Of a DNA stretch of 64,000 nt, positions 9,066 to 18,578 are shown piece after piece. The first letter of the stretch is position 1; each line of letters begins with the position of its first letter. The position numbers were made by a program, and so were the translations under genes. This DNA is from Ornithinibacillus massiliensis (lineage in GTDB: Bacteria; Bacillota; Bacilli; Bacillales; Amphibacillaceae): the NCBI RefSeq assembly GCF_018310345.1, contig NZ_JAGXBY010000008.1:27047-91046 (forward strand), in the 5' to 3' direction. The notes below the pieces were generated by a model. It did not search any database and was not told the origin of the DNA. It saw nothing but the letters and a program-made list of their open reading frames with translations.

Positions 9066-12000
9066 TTAACCTTCGTCCTCACCATCACCTGGAGGTTCTT
9101 GCTCCCCGGGATCTTGAGGGTTATTTGGATTAGGTTCAGTATTATCTCCGCCACCATCTACAGGTTCTTCCTCATCACCAGTATTCGGTTTTTCAGGGTC
9201 TTTAGGTGTATTTGGTTTTGGATTTTTTGGCTTATCTTTATCCTTATTATCTTTGTTATCTGGTTTGTCTGGTTTATCAGGTTCTTCCGATTCCGCGAAA
9301 TCACCTATTACTATTTCTTCAGAAGCTTTGGACTCCAATCCAAAGTAATCTACTGCTTTAACGTGATAGACACCTGTACCACTGGGCAGGGTGAATTTTG
9401 TTTCAATCGAGCTACCGATTAGCTTGAATGATTCACCAGGTTCATTAGCGCGAAAGATGCGGTAACCAACTACATCTTTACTAGAAGAAGCATTCCATGT
9501 TAAGCTCATTCCGCTGTTTTTCAGTGAACTTGGTGCTTTTGGAGCAACACCATCATCATTTATCATAGAGTTAAACCCTTTGGTATTTGGTATAGTTATT
9601 TTCTCCCATGCTTCTCTCCTAATGGAAGGGAATAACTGAGTAATATCTCTCAACTTATCGTATTGATTTCGAATTAGCCATTCAGGATTAAATGATAGCC
9701 CGTCATCTTGAATGAATTCTTTCGGTGTATTCGGCCCTGCCAGTACGGCTTTCCCATCCACCAAGACATAAGATCCTCGTCTCAAACTATCATCTACTTG
9801 TGTTGGAACAAATTTAGCATTAAATATATCACTTGAAACAAGTCCAGCCTCATTACATAGATCAGATGGAAGCATTCCAGATGTTGCACAGTAGCTACGA
9901 GAAACGATTCCATCTGGCCGTTGAAACTTCTCTGAAGGTGCTATTAAATCAGGATTTATATCAGAAGCTACATTGATCAGTTCTGCCCATAATTTTAAAT
10001 TACGATTTGTATGGTGCAACTCGCAGCTATCACATACTAGAGACTGGCCAATTCTGTATCCTAACCATGCACCCATTGTAACATTTGGATTTGATCCAAC
10101 GAAATGGACATCATGTGTATATTGTGATGTACCAGTTTTACCTGCCCAATCGACATTTTTATACTTTAACTGACCTGGAAGATAGGATGCTGATCCTTGC
10201 TTAACAACATCTCTCATCATATCAAGTGTTAAATAACTCGTCTGAGGAGTAAACACTTCGACAGGTTCACTCTTATGTTCGTAAACAACCTCTCCATCTT
10301 GAGTAGTAATTTTCTCAATCATATAAGCATCGACAAAGTTACCACCATTTGCAAATGTAACATATGCATTTGTGTTTTCTTCAATCGTTATACCAGTTGA
10401 TGTCCCCCCAATAGCAAGGGCTTGATGTGCATATTCATCGTCCCCGATAGAGGTAATTCCCATTTTGCGAAGGTATTGTTCAACTGGATTGTCATTCATT
10501 ATTTGCGTATAGACTTTTATAGCTGGAACATTATAGGAATTCATTAAATGATTCCGAACAGGTAAAATACCATGATAGCTATTGTCGAAGTTTTGTGGAG
10601 TCCAACTACCCCATGACGTTTCAACGTCTGCAATTGGTGTACCTGGCTGAACGACTCCTTTTTCCATAGCTGGAGCAAACACTAATAATGGTTTCATTGT
10701 ACTTCCGTTCGATCTCTTTGCCCTTGTAGCATAATTTAACTGATTATCATAGCTAAATCCTCGTCCGCCAAGAAAACTAATGATTCTACCAGTGGAATTT
10801 TCGATTAATTCCGCAGCGGCCTCTACTCGTTGGCGTTCAATTACTTCACCTGTACTAGGATCGACAACTTGCTTTGTTGAATCTGGTCCATAATGTTTAA
10901 AGTTCTTGGCAACTTCTTGCCAAGCATCATAGATATCCTTATCAATCGTCGAATGGATATTATAGCCATTTCTACGTAAGTCTCGATTGGCTAATATGGC
11001 ATATTCTTCTTTGAGCTCATGATTGTCATCTAAATCTTCCTTCGTGTAGCCATCCTTTTCAGCTAACACATAAGTCAAGATTTCACTAGCTCTTTCTTCT
11101 AATTCAATAGTCAAATGTGGGTATTTATCAAGTGTTGATTCTGATTCTGTTACAAAATCTTTTGTAATATCATACTTTAATGCTTCTTGATATTCCTTTT
11201 CTGTTATTTTCCCTGATTCATACATACGACTAAGCACGACTTTCATACGATTAACACCAGGAGCTAGCCCTTCTTCATCCTTTAAACCGCCACCACTTTT
11301 ATATGGCGTATAATAAGAAGGACCTTGTGGTAGGCCGGCAAGAAATGCAGCTTGTGGTAAGTTTACCTCGTTTGCATCGACACCAAAGAGTTCCTGTGCG
11401 GCAGTTTGAACACCTGCGATAATCCTACCATTAGCACTACGCCCATAAGGGATAATATTTAAATAAGCCTCTAATATTTCATCTTTACTAAAGAACTGTT
11501 CTAACCGCATAGCTAGTAATATTTCTTTTGCTTTTCTATCAAACGATACTTCATTTGTCAAAATCTGGTTTTTAATTAATTGTTGTGTTAACGTACTACC
11601 ACCAGATTTCATGTCAGAGTTCGTAAACTCTTGGACTAAGGCCCGAATGATGGCCTTTGGTACAACTCCATTATGCTCGTAGAAGAATTCATCTTCTGTA
11701 GCCAAGACAGCCTCTATTAAAGTAGGGGATATGTTTTCTAGTTTGGTCTCTTCACGGTGAAGATCAGATTGAATATCACCGATATAAATATCTCCTGCAA
11801 AATACAGTTTGGAAGTCTCTTCATAGTTATAGATATCTTTTTCCATACTTTCGTATGACCTAATCGGTTCATCTTTTACAAGAGAAGCAAAATATCCAAA
11901 CCCGATTCCTGCACCTAAAAACATTCCAATGGTCCCTAATATGATAAAAAATAAGATAACATTCCAGATGACATCATATGTAATTCGGGAAACACGTTGG

Positions 12001-12068
12001 ATTTTTCCAGTGTTCCAAACCGTTTTTACCTTGGTTCCAACATTTTGAAAAAAGTGTTTAAAATCCAC
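9066..12068 (-). CDS. Class A (bifunctional) penicillin-binding protein, PBP1A type, with FN3 domain
   Basis: 1000 residues from a GTG start at 12068, chosen because AGGAGG lies 7 nt upstream; the frame stays open 27 codons further but without a ribosome site. A short cytoplasmic segment and one membrane helix (~25-55) are followed by a GT51 glycosyltransferase domain (EDEFFYEHNGVVPKA with the catalytic Glu; GGSTLTQQLIKN). The transpeptidase has all three motifs: STMK, SYN and KTGTS. A fibronectin type III-like module follows (APSSLKNSGMSLTWNASSS...), then an acidic Pro/Asp/Lys-rich tail of about 75 residues. It polymerises and cross-links peptidoglycan at the outer face of the membrane. It is the only gene between acuA and the divergent tyrS. 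Confidence 0.93.
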   Translation of the reverse strand: MDFKHFFQNVGTKVKTVWNTGKIQRVSRITYDVIWNVILFFIILGTIGMFLGAGIGFGYFASLVKDEPIRSYESMEKDIYNYEETSKLYFAGDIYIGDIQSDLHREETKLENISPTLIEAVLATEDEFFYEHNGVVPKAIIRALVQEFTNSDMKSGGSTLTQQLIKNQILTNEVSFDRKAKEILLAMRLEQFFSKDEILEAYLNIIPYGRSANGRIIAGVQTAAQELFGVDANEVNLPQAAFLAGLPQGPSYYTPYKSGGGLKDEEGLAPGVNRMKVVLSRMYESGKITEKEYQEALKYDITKDFVTESESTLDKYPHLTIELEERASEILTYVLAEKDGYTKEDLDDNHELKEEYAILANRDLRRNGYNIHSTIDKDIYDAWQEVAKNFKHYGPDSTKQVVDPSTGEVIERQRVEAAAELIENSTGRIISFLGGRGFSYDNQLNYATRAKRSNGSTMKPLLVFAPAMEKGVVQPGTPIADVETSWGSWTPQNFDNSYHGILPVRNHLMNSYNVPAIKVYTQIMNDNPVEQYLRKMGITSIGDDEYAHQALAIGGTSTGITIEENTNAYVTFANGGNFVDAYMIEKITTQDGEVVYEHKSEPVEVFTPQTSYLTLDMMRDVVKQGSASYLPGQLKYKNVDWAGKTGTSQYTHDVHFVGSNPNVTMGAWLGYRIGQSLVCDSCELHHTNRNLKLWAELINVASDINPDLIAPSEKFQRPDGIVSRSYCATSGMLPSDLCNEAGLVSSDIFNAKFVPTQVDDSLRRGSYVLVDGKAVLAGPNTPKEFIQDDGLSFNPEWLIRNQYDKLRDITQLFPSIRREAWEKITIPNTKGFNSMINDDGVAPKAPSSLKNSGMSLTWNASSSKDVVGYRIFRANEPGESFKLIGSSIETKFTLPSGTGVYHVKAVDYFGLESKASEEIVIGDFAESEEPDKPDKPDNKDNKDKDKPKNPKPNTPKDPEKPNTGDEEEPVDGGGDNTEPNPNNPQDPGEQEPPGDGEDEG

Positions 12069-12143
12069 GATAAAACCTCCTATTATTCCAAGCATTATTA
12101 TAGCATAGTAGAAAAAGAGTAGGTACTGTAATTTAAAAAAACG

Positions 12144-12172
12144 TTGCATTTTTGAAATATATTTTATATGAT
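12144..12172 (+). promoter_or_regulatory. Probable promoter of the tyrS leader
   Basis: TTGCAT at 12144-12149 and TATGAT at 12167-12172 with a 17-bp spacer give a start near 12179, just ahead of the T-box leader. It overlaps the region in front of the divergent penicillin-binding protein gene. Confidence 0.5.
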
Positions 12173-12178
12173 ATGTGT

Positions 12179-12427
12179 AATACTATATTTGAAAGCAATG
12201 AAGGAAACAGTAGTATTGCAAATCCCTTTCCAAGAGAACTGGTGGTTGGTGGGAACCAGTAAATATTTGCGTACGAATTACAATTCTGGAGCAATCTTAA
12301 TGAGCCTATTAGGTGAAATTAAGACGGTGAAAGTCATCGTTAACAACCCCAAAGTGGCAGAATTCTGCAACAAGGGTGGTACCGCGTGTTTAACTCGTCC
12401 CTTATTTACATAAGGAATGGGTTTTTT
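12179..12427 (+). promoter_or_regulatory. T-box leader (tRNA-Tyr responsive) of tyrS
   Basis: The T-box sequence AAGGGTGGTACCGCG is at 12372-12386. It is followed by a terminator-type hairpin (cccttat near 12399 with ataagg near 12410) and a T run at 12422-12428. Upstream lie the long Stem I region and helix arms expected for this class. Uncharged tRNA binds the leader and favours the antiterminator. A tyrosine (TAC) specifier is expected; TAC occurs at 12273-12275 and again a few bases later, but I could not fold the stem to choose between them. Confidence 0.92.
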
Positions 12428-12463
12428 TGTTTTTTAAAAGAAAAAGTTGGAGTGTGAGTAAAG

Positions 12464-13738
12464 ATGCATATTTTAGAAGAATTAGAAACAAGAGGGTTAA
12501 TTAATCAGGTTACCGATAGAGAAGGATTAGAAAAGCATTTAGCTGAAAATGAAGTAACATTATATTGTGGTTTTGATCCAACTGCGGATAGCTTACACAT
12601 AGGACATCTTGTACCATTAGTGATGTTAAAACGATTCCAAAAGGTAGGACATAGACCGATTGCTTTAGTTGGTGGTGGTACAGGAATGATTGGTGACCCA
12701 AGTGGTCGTTCAACAGAGCGCTCTTTAAATACGGAAGAAGTAGTAAAAGGGTATAGTGAAAGCATAAAACAACAAATATCTAAAATACTTGAAGTAGATC
12801 AGAACGAGAATGAAGTAGTAGTAAGAAATAACCATGAATGGTTGGGAAGCATGACAGTTATTGATTTCTTGCGTGATGCGGGTAAACATTTTGGTGTCAA
12901 TTACATGCTTGCTAAAGAATCTGTTTCTGCTCGTATTGAACAAGGGATTTCCTTTACAGAATTTAGTTATATGATTTTACAATCCTTAGATTTTCAACAA
13001 TTATATACACGAGAAAATTGTACATTGCAAATTGGTGGAAGCGACCAATGGGGTAACATTACAGCTGGTATGGAATTAATCCGTCGAGCAAGAGAAAATG
13101 AGGAAGATGAAGTAAAAGTATTTGGTCTTACAGTGCCACTGATTACAAAGGCAGATGGAACTAAATTTGGAAAAACTGCAGGTGGTGCGATTTGGTTAGA
13201 CCCAGAAAAGACGAGTCCATATGAGTTCTATCAATTCTGGATCAATACGGATGACCGCGATGTAATGAAGTTCTTACGCTACTTTACATTCCTGAATGAA
13301 GATGAACTACATGAGTTAGAACAAGAAGTGGAAAATCATCCAGAAAACCGAATGGCTCAAAAGCGATTAGCTGAAGAAATGACTAGAATGGTTCATAGTC
13401 AAGAAGCAGTTGAACAAGCACAGAAAATTACAGCTTCATTGTTCAGTGGAGATTTAAAATCACTATCTGCAAGTGATATTGAACAAGGATTTAAAGATGT
13501 TCCTTCATTCCATGCAAATAAGGAAGATATAGGCATTGTTGATTTATTGGTGAATGCCAAAATTTCATCATCTAAACGACAAGCTAGAGAAGATGTTACC
13601 AATGGTGCTATCTATATTAATGGAGAACGAAAACAAGATCTTCAATATGTTGTTTCTGAAGCAGATCGAATTGAAGGGAAATTTACGATTATTAGAAGAG
13701 GGAAGAAGAAGTATTTCTTGATTCAATATAACAACTAA
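12464..13738 (+). CDS. tyrS: Tyrosyl-tRNA synthetase (TyrS type)
   Basis: 424 residues. This is a class I synthetase with HIGH at residues 45-48 and the KMSKS-equivalent loop KFGKT near 233. The tyrosine and tRNA pocket residues appear in YMILQSLDF and GGSDQWGNITAG. The C-terminal ~70 residues are an S4-type RNA-binding domain (SSSKRQAREDVTNGAIYINGE). It charges tRNA-Tyr in the cytoplasm. The ATG at 12464 follows a GGAGTG ribosome site. Expression is set by the T-box leader directly upstream. Gene order with rpsD matches B. subtilis. Confidence 0.97.
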   Translation: MHILEELETRGLINQVTDREGLEKHLAENEVTLYCGFDPTADSLHIGHLVPLVMLKRFQKVGHRPIALVGGGTGMIGDPSGRSTERSLNTEEVVKGYSESIKQQISKILEVDQNENEVVVRNNHEWLGSMTVIDFLRDAGKHFGVNYMLAKESVSARIEQGISFTEFSYMILQSLDFQQLYTRENCTLQIGGSDQWGNITAGMELIRRARENEEDEVKVFGLTVPLITKADGTKFGKTAGGAIWLDPEKTSPYEFYQFWINTDDRDVMKFLRYFTFLNEDELHELEQEVENHPENRMAQKRLAEEMTRMVHSQEAVEQAQKITASLFSGDLKSLSASDIEQGFKDVPSFHANKEDIGIVDLLVNAKISSSKRQAREDVTNGAIYINGERKQDLQYVVSEADRIEGKFTIIRRGKKKYFLIQYNN

Positions 13739-13811
13739 GTAAAAGTTATGAAAAAGCTCGGGTAGTGAATGTAACCAGTTTGATTACATGATGCCTTTAA
13801 TAAGTTAGCAA

Positions 13812-13859
13812 AAACCAAACTAATTCAAATTCATGGATTTGATATTAGTTTGGTTTTTT
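13812..13859. terminator. Bidirectional terminator between tyrS and the convergent gene
   Basis: A 13-bp perfect stem (13812-13824, aaaccaaactaat, with 13844-13856) has T6-7 on the plus side and T5 on the minus side. Confidence 0.9.
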
Positions 13860-13887
13860 CATTTATGTAAGTTAATAGAATAATACA

Positions 13888-14439
13888 TTATCGCTGGGTG
13901 CGGATATAGGCTTCTTCCTCTTCTGGAGTTAGGACTCCTGTTGCCCTTCCGATATTTCCACCTTGTATTTCCCAAATTGTATTATGGTCAACGTCTGCTG
14001 TTGTGAAATCTCCTTTTGCCCATTTTTCTAAAATAGTTCGATAAACTTCCTCATGTTTAAGTGCTGTGGCATCAAGACCTTCAAGTAACCAATGTATTCT
14101 CTGGGGTGTTATTTGATAAAAGCCCCATTTTTGCTCAGCCTTTACTTTTTGGTGACTCATTCCATGGATATATTCTTGATAGTCTGCGTCGGTCAATTGA
14201 TCTGCTGTTTTACTTTGTCCAAATGGATTTAATCCTTGTTCTTTATAGGACGCTGCTTGTTCTTCTGTAATGGTACCACCTATCGATTCTCGAATGTCTT
14301 CTATGGATTTAGATACATTTGTTTCATTTGTATCATTTTTGTCATTGCTTGCTTCTTTCACATCAGAAAGAATTAAAAATCCAAAGTATCCAAGAATGGA
14401 AATAGCAATAATGCATAAAAAGAATATCAATTTATTCAT
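13888..14439 (-). CDS. Small secreted or membrane-anchored protein, DUF6241-like
   Basis: 183 residues with a hydrophobic N-terminal segment (~4-25) that could be a signal anchor, then an Asn/Asp-rich linker and a conserved-looking globular part (SHQKVKAEQKWGFYQITPQRI, KWAKGDFTTADVDHNTIWEIQGG). I associate this with the DUF6241 family of Bacillaceae, but only from memory. No catalytic motif is visible. It is a single gene, convergent with tyrS and sharing its terminator, and is followed on the same strand by rpsD. Confidence 0.75.
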   Translation of the reverse strand: MNKLIFFLCIIAISILGYFGFLILSDVKEASNDKNDTNETNVSKSIEDIRESIGGTITEEQAASYKEQGLNPFGQSKTADQLTDADYQEYIHGMSHQKVKAEQKWGFYQITPQRIHWLLEGLDATALKHEEVYRTILEKWAKGDFTTADVDHNTIWEIQGGNIGRATGVLTPEEEEAYIRTQR

Positions 14440-14565
14440 ACCAATAATAACCTCCCACTACCTAGTTTATTATAGGAGCGTTCAAAAATAAATATTCAAT
14501 TTTCTAAAAAGGCAATCTACTGAAGCGGGGGAGGACTTGCATAAGGGGAGATTATAGAGATAAAA

Positions 14566-14612
14566 GAAAAAAACCCTGAAATTCAGTTAAGATACTAAAT
14601 CCCAGAGTTTTT
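14566..14612 (-). terminator. Terminator of rpsD
   Basis: On the minus strand an imperfect ~10-bp stem (aaactctggg with ttcagggttt, using G-U pairs) is followed by a T run, about 10 nt after the rpsD stop. Confidence 0.7.
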
Positions 14613-14621
14613 AAGGTTTTA

Positions 14622-15224
14622 TTAACGAGAATAGAATTCTACGATTAATTGTTCGCTAATTTCAGATGGTAATTCAGAGCGTTCTGGTAAACGATTGAAT
14701 GTACCTTCTAATTTGTCAGCGTCAAATGTTAAATATTCTGGTACGAAGTTGGTTACTTCGATTGCTTCTTTCACGATGTCAAGATTTCTTGATTTTTCGC
14801 GAAGACCAATTGTTTGACCAGGTTTTACTAGGTAAGATGGAATATCAACACGAGATCCATCAACTGTCACGTGACCGTGGTTTACAAGCTGACGAGCTTG
14901 TCTACGAGTACGTGCAAGACCTAAACGATAAACAAGGTTATCAAGGCGAGATTCAAGAAGTACCATGAAGTTTTCACCATGAACACCTTTCATTTTACCA
15001 GCTTTATCGAATAGAGTGCGGAATTGACGTTCGTTCAATCCATACATAAAGCGTAGTTTTTGTTTTTCTTGTAATTGAAGACCATACTCAGAAAGCTTTC
15101 TGCGTTGGTTAGCTCCGTGTTGCCCAGGAGCATAAGGGCGTTTATCTAGCTCTTTGCCAGTTCCAGTTAATGAAATGCCAAGACGACGTGATTTTTTCCA
15201 TACAGGACCAGTATATCGTGCCAT
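14622..15224 (-). CDS. rpsD: Small ribosomal subunit protein S4 (uS4)
   Basis: 200 residues, standard length. The start ATG at 15224 follows AAGGAGGAAATGTCCT and gives the expected N-terminus [19 protein letters not shown]; the frame stays open 29 codons upstream through the leader, but that is not coding. The S4 RNA-binding domain is at ~91-150 ([20 protein letters not shown]). It nucleates assembly of the 30S subunit on 16S rRNA and in Firmicutes represses its own synthesis through its leader. Confidence 0.97.
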   Translation of the reverse strand: MARYTGPVWKKSRRLGISLTGTGKELDKRPYAPGQHGANQRRKLSEYGLQLQEKQKLRFMYGLNERQFRTLFDKAGKMKGVHGENFMVLLESRLDNLVYRLGLARTRRQARQLVNHGHVTVDGSRVDIPSYLVKPGQTIGLREKSRNLDIVKEAIEVTNFVPEYLTFDADKLEGTFNRLPERSELPSEISEQLIVEFYSR

Positions 15225-15406
15225 AGGACATTTCCTCCTTTTTATTTTATTTGCATAAAATAAAATTCCAACCGTGATCGCGCCAAACACCATTATGTTT
15301 TCATGTACCATCGCTCCAGCAGCTGAGAGTTACGCGATACACCTCGTTTTGAGGAACAAAATGGACAGTTTGGTGATTCACTTAGGCTGCCTTATTATTT
15401 TACACA
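15225..15406 (-). promoter_or_regulatory. rpsD leader, probable S4 autoregulatory RNA
   Basis: The ~180-nt untranslated leader runs from the predicted start site to rpsD. It contains GC-rich complementary blocks (gcgatggtacatgaaaaca, then ggcgcgatc). B. subtilis rpsD is known to be controlled by S4 binding to a leader that mimics 16S rRNA; homology here is by position and general look only. Confidence 0.6.
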
Positions 15407-15412
15407 GAGAAT

Positions 15413-15441
15413 AGTATATAATTTTTTTGGAACTAAGTCAA
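15413..15441 (-). promoter_or_regulatory. rpsD promoter
   Basis: On the minus strand TTGACT (15441-15436) and TATACT (15418-15413) have a 17-bp spacer. Confidence 0.7.
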
Positions 15442-15555
15442 TGATTCATTTTATAAAAAGGTTGAATAACGTGCTATTTCTTATGATAAAATGGTAAATT
15501 TAAATCAATATATTATATAATAGCAATAAATAAAATCCTTTGATAGGTGATTATG

Positions 15556-17463
15556 ATGAATATTAGCTCTATACAAGAAAAAATCAAATTAATTAACTAT
15601 AATTCACTTACTACTGTATCACCTACTGGTAAGGACAATTTCTATCAAAATCTATCCACTAGTTTATATAATTTACTGGATTTAGATTTTATTTGTATAT
15701 ACACCTATGATCAGAGTCACAAACAGCTTCTATTAGTTGCACAAACCAATGATTCATTTGAAGCATTTTCAAATAAGATTGCAGATCCTCATAATAAGTA
15801 TTGGAATGCCATTATAGATAATCAGCCCTTCATGAAAATTGTAGAGGAGGATAATGTATTTTCTTCTGCTAACACGGAAGAGACTACAATAGCTGTTCCT
15901 ATACAGCCGTCATGTGGTCCGGCTGGAATAATTGTACTAGGTATAGATTCCAAACAAGGGTTAGCGGAGGAGCTTTTAATCACAATCAAAGTGGAGCTAG
16001 AAAGGTCATTTACTGTTGTTAATGAAGTCATCCAATCAAAACAAAATGAAGAAAAATACCAAACATTATATGATATTACGTCTACATTTTTAGTTTTAAA
16101 TAATAAAACGGAAATATATACAGAAATTATCTCTAGCATCCGTCGTATTTATCCTGACTATACATTTTACTTATTATTAGCACAGGATCATGATGAGACA
16201 TTAGGTTTACCCATAAGGGCAATTGAATTCAGTGACGATTCAACGAAACTAGCTAGCTCACAGGCCTTTTTAAAGGCGGAAATTCAAATAGAAAACCGAA
16301 TTCAGAAGAAAAACACGTGTATATATGCGCCTTTGAAGGGACACCAAGGGGTATATGGCGTACTACAAATTATTATCCCCATGATAATAGACTTTCCAGA
16401 AGAAGAGATTGCGTTTATCAGAAAGTTTGCTAATACAGCCGGAAAAGCTATTGAAAGTACTATTTTATACCAAAATTCGAAGCACCTTGTATCCGATTTG
16501 CAATTGATTAATGACCTAACTCATCAATTAAATTCAAACTTAGATTTAACGGAAATAACAAGGCTTGTAAGAGATCAGATAATAAAAATCTGTAAACCTT
16601 CAGAAATAGGATTCATCTATAAAAAGCAGGAGATGGCACATCATTTTGAGGCAATTGGTGGTAGTACGGCATTTTTTGAAACATTGGAAGGCCGTATGGT
16701 AATGCGTACTTTCGTATCCGATATACTAAAACGTAAAGAAGCCATTTTTTTAGGAGAATTTACATCTAAGGATGCTTATTTTCCTTATCACTCTGTAATG
16801 GCTTTACCGATGATTAATGCGGGAGAGGTAAATGGTGTTGTCATCGTACTTCATCAAGATTCGTATGCTTTTTCATTTGACGAGTTTAAATTATTACAAT
16901 CAATCATTCGTCACTCTACGTTAGCTTTTGTTAATACAATTCTAAAAGAACAATTACAAAAGGCAGCCTCGACAGATTATTTAACCCAGTTAAATTCACG
17001 AAATTACTTGGATGAAAAAATAATACAGCATATGAAAAGTGGGGAAATGGGGACATTAATTTTATTTGATATTGATAATTTTAAACTAGTTAATGATACA
17101 TATGGTCACTATATTGGGGATGAAGTAATTAAGCAAGTAGCAACCATTATGAAGTCCAATATTGAGAGCAGGGATGTTGCAGCTAGATGGGGTGGAGAAG
17201 AACTTGCTATTTATCTACCTAATACGGAAATAAATGAGGGAGTTCAACTAGCTAGAAAAATAAATACCCAAGTAGAAAGTTTTACAGAACCTAGGGTGAC
17301 GTTATCGGCAGGTGTTTCTTCTTGGACAAAAGCATCTGATGACTCGGCTAAGAACTTCTTTGTTCGAACAGATAAAGCCCTCTATGACGCCAAAAACTAT
17401 GGAAAAAACTGTGTCGTGAAATATAGCATAGAAGAACAGGAAGAAGACAATCTACACGCTTAG
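15556..17463 (+). CDS. dgcP: GAF-domain diguanylate cyclase (DgcP/YtrP-like)
   Basis: About 635 residues. Two in-frame ATGs (15553, 15556) follow an AGGTG ribosome site; 15556 has the better spacing. There is no membrane segment. Residues ~1-155, ~170-310 and ~325-470 look like three GAF-type sensor modules, followed by a GGDEF domain (~475-630) with the active signature WGGEEL and the preceding LILFDIDNFKLVNDTYGH. This makes c-di-GMP from GTP. The inhibitory I-site (RxxD five residues before the signature) reads ESRD here, so feedback control may be missing. B. subtilis DgcP (YtrP) sits in the same place beside ytsP and rpsD. The c-di-GMP it makes could act on PilB, encoded 20 kb downstream. 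Confidence 0.88.
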   Translation: MNISSIQEKIKLINYNSLTTVSPTGKDNFYQNLSTSLYNLLDLDFICIYTYDQSHKQLLLVAQTNDSFEAFSNKIADPHNKYWNAIIDNQPFMKIVEEDNVFSSANTEETTIAVPIQPSCGPAGIIVLGIDSKQGLAEELLITIKVELERSFTVVNEVIQSKQNEEKYQTLYDITSTFLVLNNKTEIYTEIISSIRRIYPDYTFYLLLAQDHDETLGLPIRAIEFSDDSTKLASSQAFLKAEIQIENRIQKKNTCIYAPLKGHQGVYGVLQIIIPMIIDFPEEEIAFIRKFANTAGKAIESTILYQNSKHLVSDLQLINDLTHQLNSNLDLTEITRLVRDQIIKICKPSEIGFIYKKQEMAHHFEAIGGSTAFFETLEGRMVMRTFVSDILKRKEAIFLGEFTSKDAYFPYHSVMALPMINAGEVNGVVIVLHQDSYAFSFDEFKLLQSIIRHSTLAFVNTILKEQLQKAASTDYLTQLNSRNYLDEKIIQHMKSGEMGTLILFDIDNFKLVNDTYGHYIGDEVIKQVATIMKSNIESRDVAARWGGEELAIYLPNTEINEGVQLARKINTQVESFTEPRVTLSAGVSSWTKASDDSAKNFFVRTDKALYDAKNYGKNCVVKYSIEEQEEDNLHA

Positions 17464-17615
17464 TTATGTAAGGATTTGGGATTATTAGAATTAAGTATCG
17501 CATTGAGAAATCAATTAGCTGACTTCTAATTTAAGAAAAAATAGGTTAGCACGGTATGCCTTTATACAAATCGAAGTTAAATATCGTTCTCTTACGTGTA
17601 TTAGTTAAAACAAAA

Positions 17616-17906
17616 AGAGAGGCTGGGACTTAACAAATAGAATTAATTGTAAAACCGAATGACATAAAACGCTAGCTCCGGAAATATACGTAGACTTCTG
17701 CGGGAGGATAGGCATAGGTGAGACCCCGCAAGTGCATAGCATGAGGAGGCTCACCAGCCGCCCGGGGGCAAGGTAGACACTGCGATGGTCTTTTCGAGCA
17801 GATGTCGCCCCTGTGCTGGAAGTAACCGTAAGTATATTTTCGGAGCGTGGTCCTTGCTCATCATTCGATTTTTCCTATAAGATAAATTCTTTTTTCCCAG
17901 CCTCTT
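17616..17906. repeat. Large intergenic inverted repeat, copy A
   Basis: The ends agaggctggga (17618-17628) and tcccagcctct (17895-17905) are perfect inverted repeats. A second nested pair is gctccggaaatatac (17675-17689) with gtatattttcggagc (17832-17846). A third weaker pair is aaaccgaatga with tcattcgattt. The centre is GC-rich (tgcgggagg, gaggctcaccagccgcccg). The element fills the gap between the convergent dgcP and ytsP genes and could fold into a cruciform or terminate transcription from both sides. Confidence 0.85.
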
Positions 17907-17976
17907 CTTTGTATTGCTTTTGTTACGCGGGGCGTCTCTCGAAACGGGTATGGACGAATAAATTATTGTATGAAAC

Positions 17977-18456
17977 CTAAAGATATTTCGTTAATTCGGT
18001 AACAAATTTCTCCAAGTATACTTGATCCGTTTCATCAAAGCGATCTAATATCGGGCTATCAATATCTAGCACACCGAATATTTCACCATCTTTTATAATT
18101 GGAACAACAATTTCTGATTTACTTGCACTGTCACACGCAATATGCCCAGGGAATTGATTAACATCTTCAATTCGCTGTGTTTTACGTTCTTTAACAGCAG
18201 TACCACATACACCTTTTCCATAACCAATGCGAATGCAAGCTGGTAATCCTTGGAATGGTCCTAAAACAAGTTCGTCATCTTTCCATAAATAGAACCCCAC
18301 CCAATTGGTTTCATCAAGAAATTGATTTAATAAGGCAGAAGCATTGGATAAATTAGCAATAACATCTGTTTCACCATCTACTAATGCTGATAACTGTTTA
18401 ATTAATAGTTCATAATCTTTTACTCTATCACCAGAATATAAACTCGATTGAAACAT
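17977..18456 (-). CDS. ytsP: Free methionine-(R)-sulfoxide reductase (GAF-domain fRMsr)
   Basis: 159 residues, a single GAF domain. Three cysteines, Cys74 (LPACIRIG), Cys84 (GKGVCGTAV) and Cys108 (GHIACDSAS), have the same 10- and 24-residue spacing as the catalytic and resolving cysteines of E. coli fRMsr (84, 94, 118 from memory). The enzyme reduces free Met-R-sulfoxide using thioredoxin. Position next to dgcP and refZ matches B. subtilis ytsP. It is convergent with dgcP and divergent from refZ. Confidence 0.88.
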   Translation of the reverse strand: MFQSSLYSGDRVKDYELLIKQLSALVDGETDVIANLSNASALLNQFLDETNWVGFYLWKDDELVLGPFQGLPACIRIGYGKGVCGTAVKERKTQRIEDVNQFPGHIACDSASKSEIVVPIIKDGEIFGVLDIDSPILDRFDETDQVYLEKFVTELTKYL

Positions 18457-18578
18457 AGATAAACATCCTCCCTAAAAATAGTTATAATTAATCCTGATGA
18501 ATGAAGCAGGATAATTTATTTTTCTGTCGTATTAATAATATATATGAAACTAAATGATTACGAAAGGAGTTGGATTCA

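Noticed and set aside
12168..12413. 81-codon open frame between the penicillin-binding protein gene and tyrS
   Set aside because: It lies over the T-box leader, has no ribosome site, and its length comes from the low stop density of the structured RNA.
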